Origin: Carboxylicivirga caseinilyticus
Lineage (GTDB): Bacteria > Bacteroidota > Bacteroidia > Bacteroidales > Marinilabiliaceae
Direction: 5' to 3'
Assembly: GCA_025499705.1 (NCBI GenBank)
Contig: JAFMVE010000008.1
Coordinates: 1-64,000, forward strand
DNA length: 64,000 nt
The notes under the pieces are model-generated. The model saw only the letters and a program-made list of their open reading frames with translations. It was not told where the DNA came from and searched no databases. Positions 43,893 through 53,361 of the stretch are shown in pieces. A program made the translations under genes and the position numbers. Numbering within the stretch: the first letter of the stretch is position 1; each line of letters begins with the position of its first letter.

Positions 43893-46832
43893 GTGCTCAC
43901 AAACTGTCATACATACTATAGTTTTAAATACGGAACCATCTCTACCGAAGATTTGCTGAAAGAAGCCTCACAAAAAGGATACAGTACTCTTGCTGTGACG
44001 GATATCAACAGTACCTCGGCCTGTATCGATTTTGTACGTCGTTCGGCTGAGTTTGGTATTAAACCGGTTGTAGGTATCGATTTTAGAAATGGAGTTGAGC
44101 CGATGTATGTAGGTATTGCCCGTAACAATGAGGGATATCGCGAGTTGTGCGAGCATCTTACTGCGTATCGGCATTTGGGAGATGATTTTGATGCTAAGGC
44201 TCCGGAGTTTGTGCATGCTTATGTGATTTATCCGTTCACAAACAAAAAACGCGAATTACGTTATAATGAGTTTATAGGAGTGCGTCCCGATCAGCTGAAG
44301 AATCTGCCTTTCTCGGTTTGGAAAGATCAGAAGAGTAAGCTGGTGATTCAGCACACGGTAACGTTTCGCGATAAGCACGATTACAATGTGCATCGTTTGC
44401 TACGTGCCATCGACCTGAATATGCTGCTGAGTAAATTGCCCGAAGAGGAACAGGGTACGATGAATGAGAAGCTGCTGTCGAAAGATGATCTGATTGGCCT
44501 ATTTGGACGATATCCTGCCATACTACACAATACGCAGAAGCTGATGGAATCGTGTAGTATTGATTTTGAGCTGGGAGTGAATAAGAATAAGCGTTTTTTT
44601 CTGGGATCAGACGAAAAGGATTTTCAGTTGTTGAAGGATGAATGCGAAGAAGGACTGAAATATCGTTTCCCTGATCGGCCCAAAGAAGTAGTAGAGCGAA
44701 TGAATAAGGAACTGAAGACCATTCGTGATCTGGGTTTTTGTGCTTACTTTCTGGTGACCAACGATATTGTGAAATATGCTCGTAGCAGAGGGTACTATTA
44801 TGTGGGGCGGGGCAGTGGGGCCAATAGTCTGGTGGCTTATTTGTTGCGTATCACCAACGTTGATCCCATTGGTCTGAATCTTTATTTCGAGCGTTTTATC
44901 AATCCTTACCGGACTTCACCTCCCGATTTTGATATCGACTTTTCGTGGACCGATCGGGATGATGTGACCCGTTATATTTTTGAGCGATATGGCTACGATC
45001 GTGTTGCATTGCTGGGAACCTATATCACATTCAATCATAAATCGGCTTTCAGAGAGATTGGGAAGGTTTTTGGCTTGCCCGAAGAGGAAATTGTAGCGCT
45101 GCAAAAAGATCCGTCACCACAAAATTATGGGCAATATGGAAAATGGGTGATTCAGTATAGTAAGTACATCGACGGATTTCCCAGTCATTGCAGTATTCAC
45201 TCCAGTGGCATCATTATTTCCGAAAAACCTATCTCGTATTATTCGGCCACCGAGATGCTGCCCAAAGGCTTTCCGTCAACACAGTTTGACATGTATGTAG
45301 CCGAGGATGTGGGGCTGCATAAGTTTGATATTCTCAGTCAGCGTGGGTTGAGTAAGATAAAGGACGCATTGGATATCATCAAAGAGAACAGAGGTGTTGA
45401 TATTGATATTCACGATATCAAAAAGTTTAAAGAAGACGAACGCATTAAGGAACATCTGAAAGTGGGGAAGGCCATTGGGTGTTTTTATGTAGAGTCGCCA
45501 GCTATGCGTATGCTATTAACCAAGCTAAAAGCAGATGATTACCTCCGGTTGGTGGCAGCCAGTTCTATTATTCGTCCGGGAGTAGCCAAAAGCGGAATGA
45601 TGCGTGAGTATATACTTCGTTTTCAGGATGAGAAACGACGAGAAAAAGCGAAACAGGATCTTCCGCAGTTGTACGAGATACTGGAAGAGACATACGGGGT
45701 GATGGTTTATCAGGAGGATGTTATTAAGGTGGCGCATTATTTTGCTGGTCTCACCCTTGATGAAGCTGATATTCTGCGCCGGGGAATGTCGTGGAAGTTC
45801 AGGCAGCGCAACGAATTCTGGAAGGTGCGTGATAAGTTTTACAGTAACTGTCGTAAAAAAGGCTATGCCGAACAAACGGTGAAAGACATCTGGATGCAGA
45901 TTGAGAGTTTTGCCAACTATGCTTTTGCCAAGGGGCATTCGGCCAGTTATGCTATTGAGAGTTATCAGGCGCTTTATTTAAAGGCTCATTATCCGCTCGA
46001 ATATATGGTGGCCACACTCAATAATGGAGGAGGATTTTATCGCCAGGAGTTGTATTTGCACGAAGCCCGTATTAATGGGGCTGAGGTGGAGGCACCCTGT
46101 GTCAATCGGAGTAACTGGCAGAACAGTATCACAGGTAAGCGTTTGTATCTGGGTTTTATGATGTTGTATAATCTTGAAAGAGGTGCTGTGCGTAAACTGC
46201 TGGAAGAGCGTGAGCGTAAAGGAGAATTTAAAGATTTGTCTGATTTTGTTGTGAGGGTAGGTATTTCGCTGGAGCAGTTATTGATTCTGATACGAGTGGG
46301 AGCTTTTCGTTTTACGGGAAAAGGAAAGAAGGAACTACTTTGGGATGCACATCATTTGTTGGGATATACAAAAAAAGTGAAGGCTGAAGCTACTTTGTTT
46401 GCGCCAGCTGAGGTAAAAGCCTTCGAGTTGCCCGAACTATGGAGCCACGATTTGGAGAATGCCTTTGATGAGTTGGAATTATTGGGATTTCCGTTAGTCA
46501 GTCCGTTTAAGTTGTTGGCAGAAAAGTTGCCTAGTACTCTTCGGGCTCGCGACTTACCTTTATTGGTTGGTAAATATGTGTCGATAGTAGGTTACCTGGT
46601 AACACGTAAGCCTACTCGCACAGCCAATGGTGCAGCAATGTTTTTTGGTACCTGGCTGGATACGCAGGGACGATGGATTGATACGGTTCATTTTGTGGAG
46701 GCAGCAGCCCGGTATCCGTTTCGTGGACCAGGGTGTTATCATATTTTTGGTAATGTGGTGGAAGAGTATGGTTTTGTTAGTATTGAAGTGACTAAGATGT
46801 ATCGATTGCGCAATCGTAATTTAGATGAGTAA
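43893..46832 (+). CDS. DnaE-type DNA polymerase III alpha subunit (mutagenesis type)
   Basis: 979-aa C-family polymerase from GTG 43893; no better ATG is seen. The N-terminal PHP domain is degenerate: NCHTYYS has N4 where the first metal His should be, and TDI (36-38) replaces the usual TDH, so exonuclease activity is unlikely. The polymerase core keeps GRGSGANS and the catalytic aspartates D345, D347 and D349 in PPDFDIDF. KGHSASYAIESYQA belongs to the fingers. It is shorter than replicative DnaE (about 1150-1200 aa). It lies downstream of the Y-family gene in the same orientation and is comparable to DnaE2. Confidence 0.9.
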   Translation: MLTNCHTYYSFKYGTISTEDLLKEASQKGYSTLAVTDINSTSACIDFVRRSAEFGIKPVVGIDFRNGVEPMYVGIARNNEGYRELCEHLTAYRHLGDDFDAKAPEFVHAYVIYPFTNKKRELRYNEFIGVRPDQLKNLPFSVWKDQKSKLVIQHTVTFRDKHDYNVHRLLRAIDLNMLLSKLPEEEQGTMNEKLLSKDDLIGLFGRYPAILHNTQKLMESCSIDFELGVNKNKRFFLGSDEKDFQLLKDECEEGLKYRFPDRPKEVVERMNKELKTIRDLGFCAYFLVTNDIVKYARSRGYYYVGRGSGANSLVAYLLRITNVDPIGLNLYFERFINPYRTSPPDFDIDFSWTDRDDVTRYIFERYGYDRVALLGTYITFNHKSAFREIGKVFGLPEEEIVALQKDPSPQNYGQYGKWVIQYSKYIDGFPSHCSIHSSGIIISEKPISYYSATEMLPKGFPSTQFDMYVAEDVGLHKFDILSQRGLSKIKDALDIIKENRGVDIDIHDIKKFKEDERIKEHLKVGKAIGCFYVESPAMRMLLTKLKADDYLRLVAASSIIRPGVAKSGMMREYILRFQDEKRREKAKQDLPQLYEILEETYGVMVYQEDVIKVAHYFAGLTLDEADILRRGMSWKFRQRNEFWKVRDKFYSNCRKKGYAEQTVKDIWMQIESFANYAFAKGHSASYAIESYQALYLKAHYPLEYMVATLNNGGGFYRQELYLHEARINGAEVEAPCVNRSNWQNSITGKRLYLGFMMLYNLERGAVRKLLEERERKGEFKDLSDFVVRVGISLEQLLILIRVGAFRFTGKGKKELLWDAHHLLGYTKKVKAEATLFAPAEVKAFELPELWSHDLENAFDELELLGFPLVSPFKLLAEKLPSTLRARDLPLLVGKYVSIVGYLVTRKPTRTANGAAMFFGTWLDTQGRWIDTVHFVEAAARYPFRGPGCYHIFGNVVEEYGFVSIEVTKMYRLRNRNLDE

Positions 46833-46889
46833 TAAGCTATTGACTGACCGCCAGAGCACAGTGGATTGTCTGAAAGAAACTAAAACCTT

Positions 46890-47012
46890 ACAGTCGCCCC
46901 TCCGGGGCTCTGATTCCCCTCTTGCCTATCACAGCACTTACGTACTCTGTTGTTACAGTCAGGGCTCCGCCCTTCATTCTATGATTTGGGCAATCCCGTT
47001 CGGAACGTTTGT
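46890..47012 (+). repeat. Left 123-bp REP-type direct repeat of the RAYT element
   Basis: It contains GCCCCTCCGGGGC and AGGGCTCCGCCCT hairpins and a partly palindromic TTACGTA core. It differs at two positions only from 47563-47685 on the other side of the transposase gene. Confidence 0.85.
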
Positions 47013-47114
47013 TTAACGCGATGTAATATTTTATATCTAATAGATTAAATCCTGTACATTATCATAAAGTTTCAGTAAATTGACTAAAGAAGCTTTTAAC
47101 CAAATACTTCAGTC

Positions 47115-47558
47115 ATGGCTCAGGCATTATCTAAAGTGTATATTCATTTGGTATTCACAACAAAACATAGACAGCATTTTATTGAAGAGTCTTATCGACT
47201 GGAATTGCAAGCTTTGTTAGTTAGTATCTTGTCTAAGTTAGGTGCTTATACTTATGAAATCTATGCTAATCCAGATCATGTTCATATTCTATGTTCGTTA
47301 CCCCGCACCATTACCATTGCTGTTTTGGTTCAAAAGATCAAGGCTGCTTCATCAGGTTGGATCAAAACAAAAGGTGCAGTTGATTTTAGTTGGCAGGATG
47401 GTTATTCGTGCTTTTCAGTGAGCTCATCCCGAAAAGATGCGGTAGAACAATATATCAGGAATCAGCCGTTACACCATCAGAGTGTTTCTTGCAGAGATGA
47501 ACTGCTGAAGTTTTATGAAAAATATGAGATTGAGTTCAAACCTGAATATATGGACTAA
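47115..47558 (+). CDS. REP-associated tyrosine transposase (IS200-like, Y1)
   Basis: 147-aa HUH-family single-strand transposase. Visible are YIHLVFTTKHRQHFI near the N-terminus, the HUH motif HVHIL in NPDHVHIL, and the catalytic Tyr in VEQYIRNQ. Such RAYT proteins nick REP hairpins and are usually domesticated single copies. The gene is bracketed by two 123-bp direct repeats made of hairpins. It is intact, so the element may still act on the related repeats at 47718-47815 and 60420-60705. Confidence 0.93.
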   Translation: MAQALSKVYIHLVFTTKHRQHFIEESYRLELQALLVSILSKLGAYTYEIYANPDHVHILCSLPRTITIAVLVQKIKAASSGWIKTKGAVDFSWQDGYSCFSVSSSRKDAVEQYIRNQPLHHQSVSCRDELLKFYEKYEIEFKPEYMD

Positions 47559-47562
47559 TATC

Positions 47563-47685
47563 ACAGTCGCCCCTCCGGGGCTCTGATTCCCCTCTTGCCT
47601 ATCACAGCACTTACGTACTGTGTTGTTACAGTCAGGGCTCCGCCCTTCATTTTATGATTTGGGCAATCCCGTTCGGAACGTTTGT
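47563..47685 (+). repeat. Right 123-bp REP-type direct repeat of the RAYT element
   Basis: 121 of 123 bases match the left copy. It starts 5 bases after the transposase stop codon. Confidence 0.85.
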
Positions 47686-47717
47686 GTTAGTTAGTATTTA
47701 AATGATTAACATTTGTT

Positions 47718-47815
47718 TTTAAGGTAGTCCCGTTAGGGACGTCTGTATTAGCATAGTATGTAAATGCTATGTGTAAAATAAGCGCAGGTTGAGTCCTGAA
47801 AGGACGACTGTAAGT
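47718..47815. repeat. Second REP unit, type B
   Basis: A block with TCCCGTTAGGGA and GTCCTGAAAGGAC hairpins around an AGCATAGTATGTAAATGCTATG dyad. Its reverse complement recurs with few changes at about 60433-60530. Confidence 0.7.
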
Positions 47816-47850
47816 GAGTATCAACATCATCCTACCTAAACGATTGGCAT

Positions 47851-47877
47851 AAAAAAGGCTGAATAATTATCCAGCCT
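47851..47877 (-). terminator. Terminator of alkaline phosphatase
   Basis: On the minus strand AGGCTG and CAGCCT enclose a 10-base AT loop followed by six T. It is 31 bases past the gene stop. Confidence 0.75.
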
Positions 47878-47907
47878 CATAATATTTTTATTTTATAGAA
47901 GAAAGGT

Positions 47908-49077
47908 TTAATCTTTATCCTGCTCCTTAAACTTAAACAGCTTATACATCTTTTCGAAAATCTCCGTATTCTCATAAACTCCTGTAAATTCTTCTGCACC
48001 AGGACCAATCGCAAAAACAGGCACCATTATAGCTGTATGATCTCCTGTTGTAAATCCGGCTTTGACATAGCCTTTATTCATATCTCCTTCATTTACTGAC
48101 ATGCCGCCAGTTTCATGATCGGCTGTCACAATAATCAAGGTTCGCTTATCTTCAAGAGCAAATTTTATTGCTTCACCTACTGCCTTGTCCAAATCCAATA
48201 CTTCCCCGGTTGAATAAGAAGCATCATTTTGATGCCCTCCCCAATCAATCTGACTTCCTTCAACCATCATAAAGAATCCTTTACTATCGGCATTTGATAA
48301 TACTTCAATAGCTTTTGAGGTTGCTTGTGGTAACATGTCTCCCCTGTCACGATAACCCGCATTGTGTCCAATAGCAGTTAACACAGCCAGCTTCCCTTTG
48401 GTAAAAGGTTCAATCTCCTTCATGTTATAGGCAATTCTGTATCCCTTGTCATTTAATTCAGAAACCAGGTTACGACCATCAACACGCTTTGTAAAGAAAT
48501 CAGCTCCACCACCAATAAACAAATCAATATCAGTATTCATAAAATCCGCAGCAATTTCTTCATACATAATTCTATTTGGCTGATGAGCAATAAACGAAGC
48601 TGGCGTAGCATGTGTTATTGCTGATGTTGATACCAAACCTGTTGCCTTACCGTTTCTTTCAGCATATTCAAGAATACTGGTAATTCGGTTTCCTTCTGAA
48701 TCCAACCCAATAGTACCGTTGGTTGTTTTTTTACCGGTTGACAATGCAGTTCCTCCAGCTGCCGAATCCGTTATGTAGTTATCACTACTCTGTGTTTTAC
48801 TAAAACCGGTAAAAGGCATGTTTTGAATATTTAACTCACCTCCGTTAGCTGTAATGCCAGCAAAAACCTGAGCGGTTCCCATGCCATCACCAATAAATAT
48901 GATGATATTCTTCGGGCGCTTTTTAAATTTTACTTCTTTTGCATCAAACGAAACTACTTCATGTTGTTTTTCAGCAGTGTATTCGAACTTTTCATGCTTA
49001 ACTTCTTTGTATTCTTCCTGGGCTGATATTCCTATTGTTACGAGAAATAAGGCCAATATAAGGCTAGTCTTTTTCAT
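47908..49077 (-). CDS. Alkaline phosphatase (PhoA-type)
   Basis: 389 aa from ATG 49077, giving signal peptide MKKTSLILALFLVTIGISAQ; ten further residues upstream (to 49107) are unlikely. Metal and nucleophile motifs are IIIFIGDGMG (Asp), YITDSAAGGTALSTG with the nucleophilic Ser, ITHATPASFIAH, EGSQIDWGGHQND and VTADHETGG. It hydrolyses phosphomonoesters in the periplasm. The length is somewhat below E. coli PhoA, typical for Bacteroidota. Monocistronic. Confidence 0.95.
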   Translation of the reverse strand: MKKTSLILALFLVTIGISAQEEYKEVKHEKFEYTAEKQHEVVSFDAKEVKFKKRPKNIIIFIGDGMGTAQVFAGITANGGELNIQNMPFTGFSKTQSSDNYITDSAAGGTALSTGKKTTNGTIGLDSEGNRITSILEYAERNGKATGLVSTSAITHATPASFIAHQPNRIMYEEIAADFMNTDIDLFIGGGADFFTKRVDGRNLVSELNDKGYRIAYNMKEIEPFTKGKLAVLTAIGHNAGYRDRGDMLPQATSKAIEVLSNADSKGFFMMVEGSQIDWGGHQNDASYSTGEVLDLDKAVGEAIKFALEDKRTLIIVTADHETGGMSVNEGDMNKGYVKAGFTTGDHTAIMVPVFAIGPGAEEFTGVYENTEIFEKMYKLFKFKEQDKD

Positions 49078-49276
49078 TACGTTGTAGTTTGTTCCTTCAA
49101 CATTCAAAGTAAAAGGATTTTATGTATAAAAAAAACAAGCATAAAGACTGTTTGTTTATTAAACATATTTCTAGAAAATAAAAATACACTTATCTTCCTG
49201 AATATTAAACCGTACCATGTATTAAGCTATTGGATTTTAAAAGGATTTTTATTAAATTCCTTAAAAATCTACAGCT

Positions 49277-50767
49277 ATGCATCTACCCAAGTCTTATTAC
49301 AACCACATTTCGTTTGCAGGTACTATTATTGCTGCAATTTCGTTATTTCTGATTATTGTAAGTTTCTTGTTCTCACTTCTGTTTAATGCCGGAAGTTCAT
49401 ACCTGGGATTGTTTTCCTATATTTTACTTCCTGCCATCATGGTATTTGGATTAATCTTGATTCCGATAGGCATGTTTATTAATTCGAGAAGAGCCCGTAA
49501 ATCAAGTGAAACACTTGAGATGAAATGGATGGTTATCGACTTTAACGATCCCCGTTATCGAAATGCGGCTTCTATTTTTATTATTGGTACAGTTGTGTTG
49601 ATTCTCCTATCTGCAGTTGGAAGTTATGAAGCATATCATTATACCGAATCGGTAGAGTTCTGTGGTAAAGTTTGTCACAAGGTGATGCAACCCGAATACG
49701 TTACATATATGAATTCATCTCATGCAAAAGTGGCTTGTGTCGAATGTCACGTTGGTCAGGGTGCTGACTGGTATGTAAAATCTAAATTATCGGGATTATA
49801 TCAGGTCTATGCAGTTCTGACCAATAGTTATCCTACGCCCATTCCTACGCCTATTTCCAGCTTACGACCAGCTAAAGAAACCTGCGAGGAATGTCACTGG
49901 CCACAAAAATTCTATACCCCTCGTTTGAATATGGAAAAACATTACCTTTCAGATAGTTTGAATACAGAATGGATTATCCAGCTACAAATGAAAACCAATA
50001 GTCCGCACAGTTCAAGCAATCTGGCTGAAGGGATTCACTGGCATATCAACCCTGATGTTAAAATTGAATATATTGCAGCTGATGAAGCACGAGAAAGTAT
50101 ACCATGGGTTCGGTATATAAATCTTAAAACCGGAGACACTACCTTATACGAAGATAGCTGGAGCCCAATGGATCAGGAAGACATCAAAACAGCAGTAACC
50201 CGTACGATGGATTGCATGGATTGTCACAACCGTCCGTCACATAACTATCAGCTCCCATCAGAATTTGTTGATCTGGCCATTTCATCGGGTGAAGTACCAA
50301 AACTACCGAAAATTAAATATATTGCGATGGAGATTTTGAAAGATCCGTATCCCACAACCGATACTGCTCTGATGGTAATTAATGAAACCATACGACAGTT
50401 TTACGCTGATAATTATCCTGATTCGGATCCTCAATTGATTGATAAAGCTGTTACAGGTATCACCAACGGTTACCTCAATAATATTTTCCCTGAAATGGGA
50501 GCCAACTGGGATGTTTACCCCGATCATATTGGTCACCTTGAATTTAACGGATGTTTCAGATGTCACAACGATACTCACGAAAGCATCAGTGGCAAAAGAA
50601 TTACCAAAGACTGTAATGCTTGTCATACTATTTTAGCTCAAGGTACGAATGATAATCTGGAGACTGCCACTATAAACGAATCACTGGATTTTTATCATCC
50701 TGTTGACATTGGAACCGACTGGAAGGATTATTTGTGCATCGATTGTCACAGATATTTGTATCCTTAA
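49277..50767 (+). CDS. NapC/NirT-like multiheme cytochrome c
   Basis: 496-aa membrane cytochrome. There are two hydrophobic segments at about 10-65 and a third at about 97-115, followed by a periplasmic domain. Haem sites are an unusual CGKVCH (C-x3-C-H, at residue 129) followed by K-VMQPEY, then CVECH, CEECH, CMDCH, CFRCH, CNACH and CIDCH: six standard C-x2-C-H motifs. The N-terminal arrangement resembles NapC/NrfH quinol dehydrogenases, which pass electrons from menaquinol to periplasmic acceptors. No terminal reductase is encoded nearby. Confidence 0.88.
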   Translation: MHLPKSYYNHISFAGTIIAAISLFLIIVSFLFSLLFNAGSSYLGLFSYILLPAIMVFGLILIPIGMFINSRRARKSSETLEMKWMVIDFNDPRYRNAASIFIIGTVVLILLSAVGSYEAYHYTESVEFCGKVCHKVMQPEYVTYMNSSHAKVACVECHVGQGADWYVKSKLSGLYQVYAVLTNSYPTPIPTPISSLRPAKETCEECHWPQKFYTPRLNMEKHYLSDSLNTEWIIQLQMKTNSPHSSSNLAEGIHWHINPDVKIEYIAADEARESIPWVRYINLKTGDTTLYEDSWSPMDQEDIKTAVTRTMDCMDCHNRPSHNYQLPSEFVDLAISSGEVPKLPKIKYIAMEILKDPYPTTDTALMVINETIRQFYADNYPDSDPQLIDKAVTGITNGYLNNIFPEMGANWDVYPDHIGHLEFNGCFRCHNDTHESISGKRITKDCNACHTILAQGTNDNLETATINESLDFYHPVDIGTDWKDYLCIDCHRYLYP

Positions 50768-50818
50768 CAGGTTATCCTTTCTCATCATAAGTAAACTATT
50801 ATATTTGAGGTAAAATTG

Positions 50819-51301
50819 ATGAGAATGGATAAAACAAAGATACTTTTTGTATGCCTTGGTAACATTTGCCGCAGCCCAAGTGCTGAAGCCGTTATGAAGG
50901 CATTGGTTGAAAAAAAAGGATTAGCTTCTAAATATGAGATTGATTCTGCCGGAACAGCAGGCTATCATTCGGGCGAACCGGCTGACAGACGTATGCAACG
51001 CCATGCGATCAATCGTGATTACAATTTAACCAGCATAAGCCGTAAGGTAAATGCAAAGGTTGATTTCGATCATTTTGATTACATTATTGGTATGGATGAT
51101 CAGAATGTAGAAGATCTTGAATACATGGCTTCTAACGATGAGCAAAGATCCAGAATTAGTAAAATGACGGATTATTGTAAATCTTTTAATCATACATCGG
51201 TACCTGATCCTTATTACGGTGGCGCCGATGGATTTGAACTGGTACTGGATCTTTTGGAGGATGCTTGTGAGGGTTTAATAGAACATATCGAGAATGAATG
51301 A
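50819..51301 (+). CDS. Low-molecular-weight protein tyrosine phosphatase
   Basis: 160-aa phosphatase with P-loop C12-LGNIC-R18 and S19 and general-acid Asp in VPDPYYGG. I use ATG 50819; a TTG three bases earlier and another ATG at 50825 are alternatives. It is cytoplasmic. It overlaps the FN3K-like kinase gene by 8 bases (shared ATGA), so the two are translationally coupled. Confidence 0.93.
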   Translation: MRMDKTKILFVCLGNICRSPSAEAVMKALVEKKGLASKYEIDSAGTAGYHSGEPADRRMQRHAINRDYNLTSISRKVNAKVDFDHFDYIIGMDDQNVEDLEYMASNDEQRSRISKMTDYCKSFNHTSVPDPYYGGADGFELVLDLLEDACEGLIEHIENE

Positions 51302-52151
51302 TATCATTCGAAGGATAGAAGATATATTAGATACAACCATTATTCATCATCAGTTGGTGGGTGGTGGTTGTATTGCTAAAACACAGGTTATAAAAACAGA
51401 AGGGGGTGATCAATTCTTTCTGAAGTCGGGCTTTTCTAATACCATGTTTCGCAACGAGGCAAATGGGCTCAGGGAACTATCCAAAGCCAATTGCATAAGA
51501 ATACCCAAAGTGATTGCTGTTGATGAAGATTTTCTTTTACTGGAAAACATCGAAACAGGAATAAGAAGTGGAAATTTCTTTACTGAATTTGGGCAGGCAT
51601 TTGCTCATTTGCACCAATACACATCATCCGGTTTCGGTTTTTATGAAGATAACTACATTGGTGCAACACCTCAAGTGAATCTCTCATCATTAACAGAGTC
51701 TAATAACTGGCCTGAGTTTTATTTTAATAAAAGATTAAAATTCCAGTTTCTTCTGGCCGAAAAAAATGGTTTCAGCGATGCCGGATTCAGGCGTTTATTT
51801 AGTGGAATAGAAAGGCAGATTTATCAGATTTTAGACGGAAGCGAAGAACCACCAACACTATTACATGGTGATTTATGGGGTGGAAACTATATAGTGGATA
51901 ATCAAAACAAGGCCGTACTCATCGATCCGGCTGTTTATTATGGCCATCGCGAAGCCGACCTTGCTATGACTAAATTATTTGGTGGTTTTGGACCACAGTT
52001 TTATCAGAGCTATCAACAAACCTTTCCTTTAAAAGAAGGATATGAATACAGGCAGAATATTTATTTGCTGTACCATGTGCTCAACCATCTAAACTTGTTT
52101 GGAAGTTCATACAAATCACAATCCGAACAATTGATGAGATATTATCAGTAA
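51294..52151 (+). CDS. Fructosamine-3-kinase-like protein
   Basis: 285-aa kinase of the fructosamine kinase family (PF03881), which phosphorylates glycated amines so that they fall off proteins. Conserved elements are KTEGGDQFFLKSG with an ATP-binding Lys, the catalytic loop LLHGDLWGGNYIVD and LIDPAVYYGHREADLAM. It is coupled to the phosphatase gene upstream, an arrangement seen elsewhere (known for some FN3K and LMW-PTP neighbours) and suggestive of a protein-repair pair. Confidence 0.92.
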   Translation: MNDIIRRIEDILDTTIIHHQLVGGGCIAKTQVIKTEGGDQFFLKSGFSNTMFRNEANGLRELSKANCIRIPKVIAVDEDFLLLENIETGIRSGNFFTEFGQAFAHLHQYTSSGFGFYEDNYIGATPQVNLSSLTESNNWPEFYFNKRLKFQFLLAEKNGFSDAGFRRLFSGIERQIYQILDGSEEPPTLLHGDLWGGNYIVDNQNKAVLIDPAVYYGHREADLAMTKLFGGFGPQFYQSYQQTFPLKEGYEYRQNIYLLYHVLNHLNLFGSSYKSQSEQLMRYYQ

Positions 52152-52153
52152 CA

Positions 52154-52855
52154 CTATATGAATCCCCTGGAACGAGCCAGGCAATACAATAAATTCACAA
52201 TATCATGATCCGACATTGTCATGGCATTGATCTTTAAATCGAAGAAATCTATATCAGGACGACCATTTTCGAAATAATCTCTGAAGTTTGCTCTTCGTTT
52301 ATCCTGTTCTACGCATTCTTTCTTAGCATCACTCAAACTAATATTCTCTTCTTTTGCCACTAGCTCAGCTCTCCATTCCAGTGGTGCTTCCAGCTTAACA
52401 TGAAACGATTGCTTGATATTTTTAGTGATGGCTTCTGCTGCACGACCAACAATTACCACATTGCCTTCCTCTGCTTCATCGTGCAGGAATTTTGCAATGG
52501 TATTCTTAATTTTTGCGTCTCCCGGATAATAAGAACTACTGAAGAACAGTGCCAGGTTTTCAAAAAAGTTTTTCTGACGGTAATCGCTCAAATCCTGAAG
52601 AAGTGCAGGTGTCAGTTTAAGCTCGTTGGCCGATCGTTCCAGAATCTCTTTACTGATCATACGCCACTCTTTATTAATTCCTTCCGCACTTAATTCTTTT
52701 GTGATCTTTTCAGCAAGTAATTGACCGATCTTCTGACCATGACAACCATATTCGCGCGAAATGGTAATTACTGGTCCTGCCAAACCATGTTTGGTTTCAG
52801 GTGCTTTGCGTTGCCCCGAACGCTCTTGCATGTATTTTAGAAACAAATTATCCAT
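52154..52855 (-). CDS. Cytidylate kinase-like protein (PF13189)
   Basis: 233-aa protein of the cytidylate-kinase-like family. The P-loop-like start ITISREYGCHGQKIGQLLA replaces the classical G-x4-GK[ST]. NVVIVGRAAEAITK and the lid-like KRRANFRDYF follow. Nucleoside monophosphate kinase activity is plausible but not proven for this family. The small-RNA array lies upstream on the same strand, so readthrough from that array would reach this gene. Confidence 0.85.
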   Translation of the reverse strand: MDNLFLKYMQERSGQRKAPETKHGLAGPVITISREYGCHGQKIGQLLAEKITKELSAEGINKEWRMISKEILERSANELKLTPALLQDLSDYRQKNFFENLALFFSSSYYPGDAKIKNTIAKFLHDEAEEGNVVIVGRAAEAITKNIKQSFHVKLEAPLEWRAELVAKEENISLSDAKKECVEQDKRRANFRDYFENGRPDIDFFDLKINAMTMSDHDIVNLLYCLARSRGFI

Positions 52856-53033
52856 AGCGCTGATTTTTGAGGTTTAAACTGTACATAAGTTAGTAAAAAC
52901 CAACAAAGCAGACAAGAAAAATCAACATGTATTTTTAAGAAACTTAAATTAAAGACAAAATCGTCTGTAATTCAATTGAAATTTACGATTTATCAGAAAT
53001 GATTGAGGATCAAAAAAGAAGAGAAAGGCTATA

Positions 53034-53119
53034 AATAAAAAAAAGGACAGATCGAAAAATCTGTCCTTACCCTTAAATCAGTTCGTTAACTAAATCCAAA
53101 TCTATGAATAAAAATCTAC
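53034..53119 (-). ncRNA. Candidate small RNA, array copy 1
   Basis: Minus-strand unit of about 85 nt. The -7 box CATCTTTG is at 53124-53131, with TTTG at 53156-53159 (24-base spacer). A conserved body follows, then a 10-bp terminator hairpin (53043-53052 with 53059-53068, loop of 6) and a T-run. It is the copy nearest to the cytidylate-kinase-like gene. Confidence 0.6.
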
Positions 53120-53191
53120 AGTGCAAAGATGCATTATATTATAGTAAAGAAACCTCAAACAAGGTTAATTCGTGTTAAATATTTCAGCTTG

Positions 53192-53273
53192 AGACAAAAA
53201 AAGGACAGATTGAGCAATCTGTCCTACCTTATCAGTTCGTTAACCAAATCCAAAATCTATGAAAAAAAATCTA
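53192..53273 (-). ncRNA. Candidate small RNA, array copy 2
   Basis: Same design as copy 1. The -7 box GATATTTG lies at 53279-53286, with upstream TTTG at 53311-53314 (24 bases) or 53304-53307 (17). The terminator stem 53202-53211 with 53216-53225 has loop GAGC and is followed by T8. The stem changes are compensatory: the added T-A pair and altered loop keep 10 bp. Confidence 0.6.
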
Positions 53274-53361
53274 CAATACAAATATCATAATTAATATAGT
53301 GAACAAAATGCAAACAAAGTTAATTCATGTTAAGAGTTAGCAGGTGAGAAGTTTTGAGTAA

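Noticed and set aside
45525-45938. 137-codon minus-strand open frame
   Set aside because: Antisense shadow of the conserved DnaE coding region.
53104-53184. Small plus-strand peptides starting ATGAAxAAAAATC in each array copy
   Set aside because: The three frames diverge after the first few codons and have different lengths, so there is no sign of a kept peptide.
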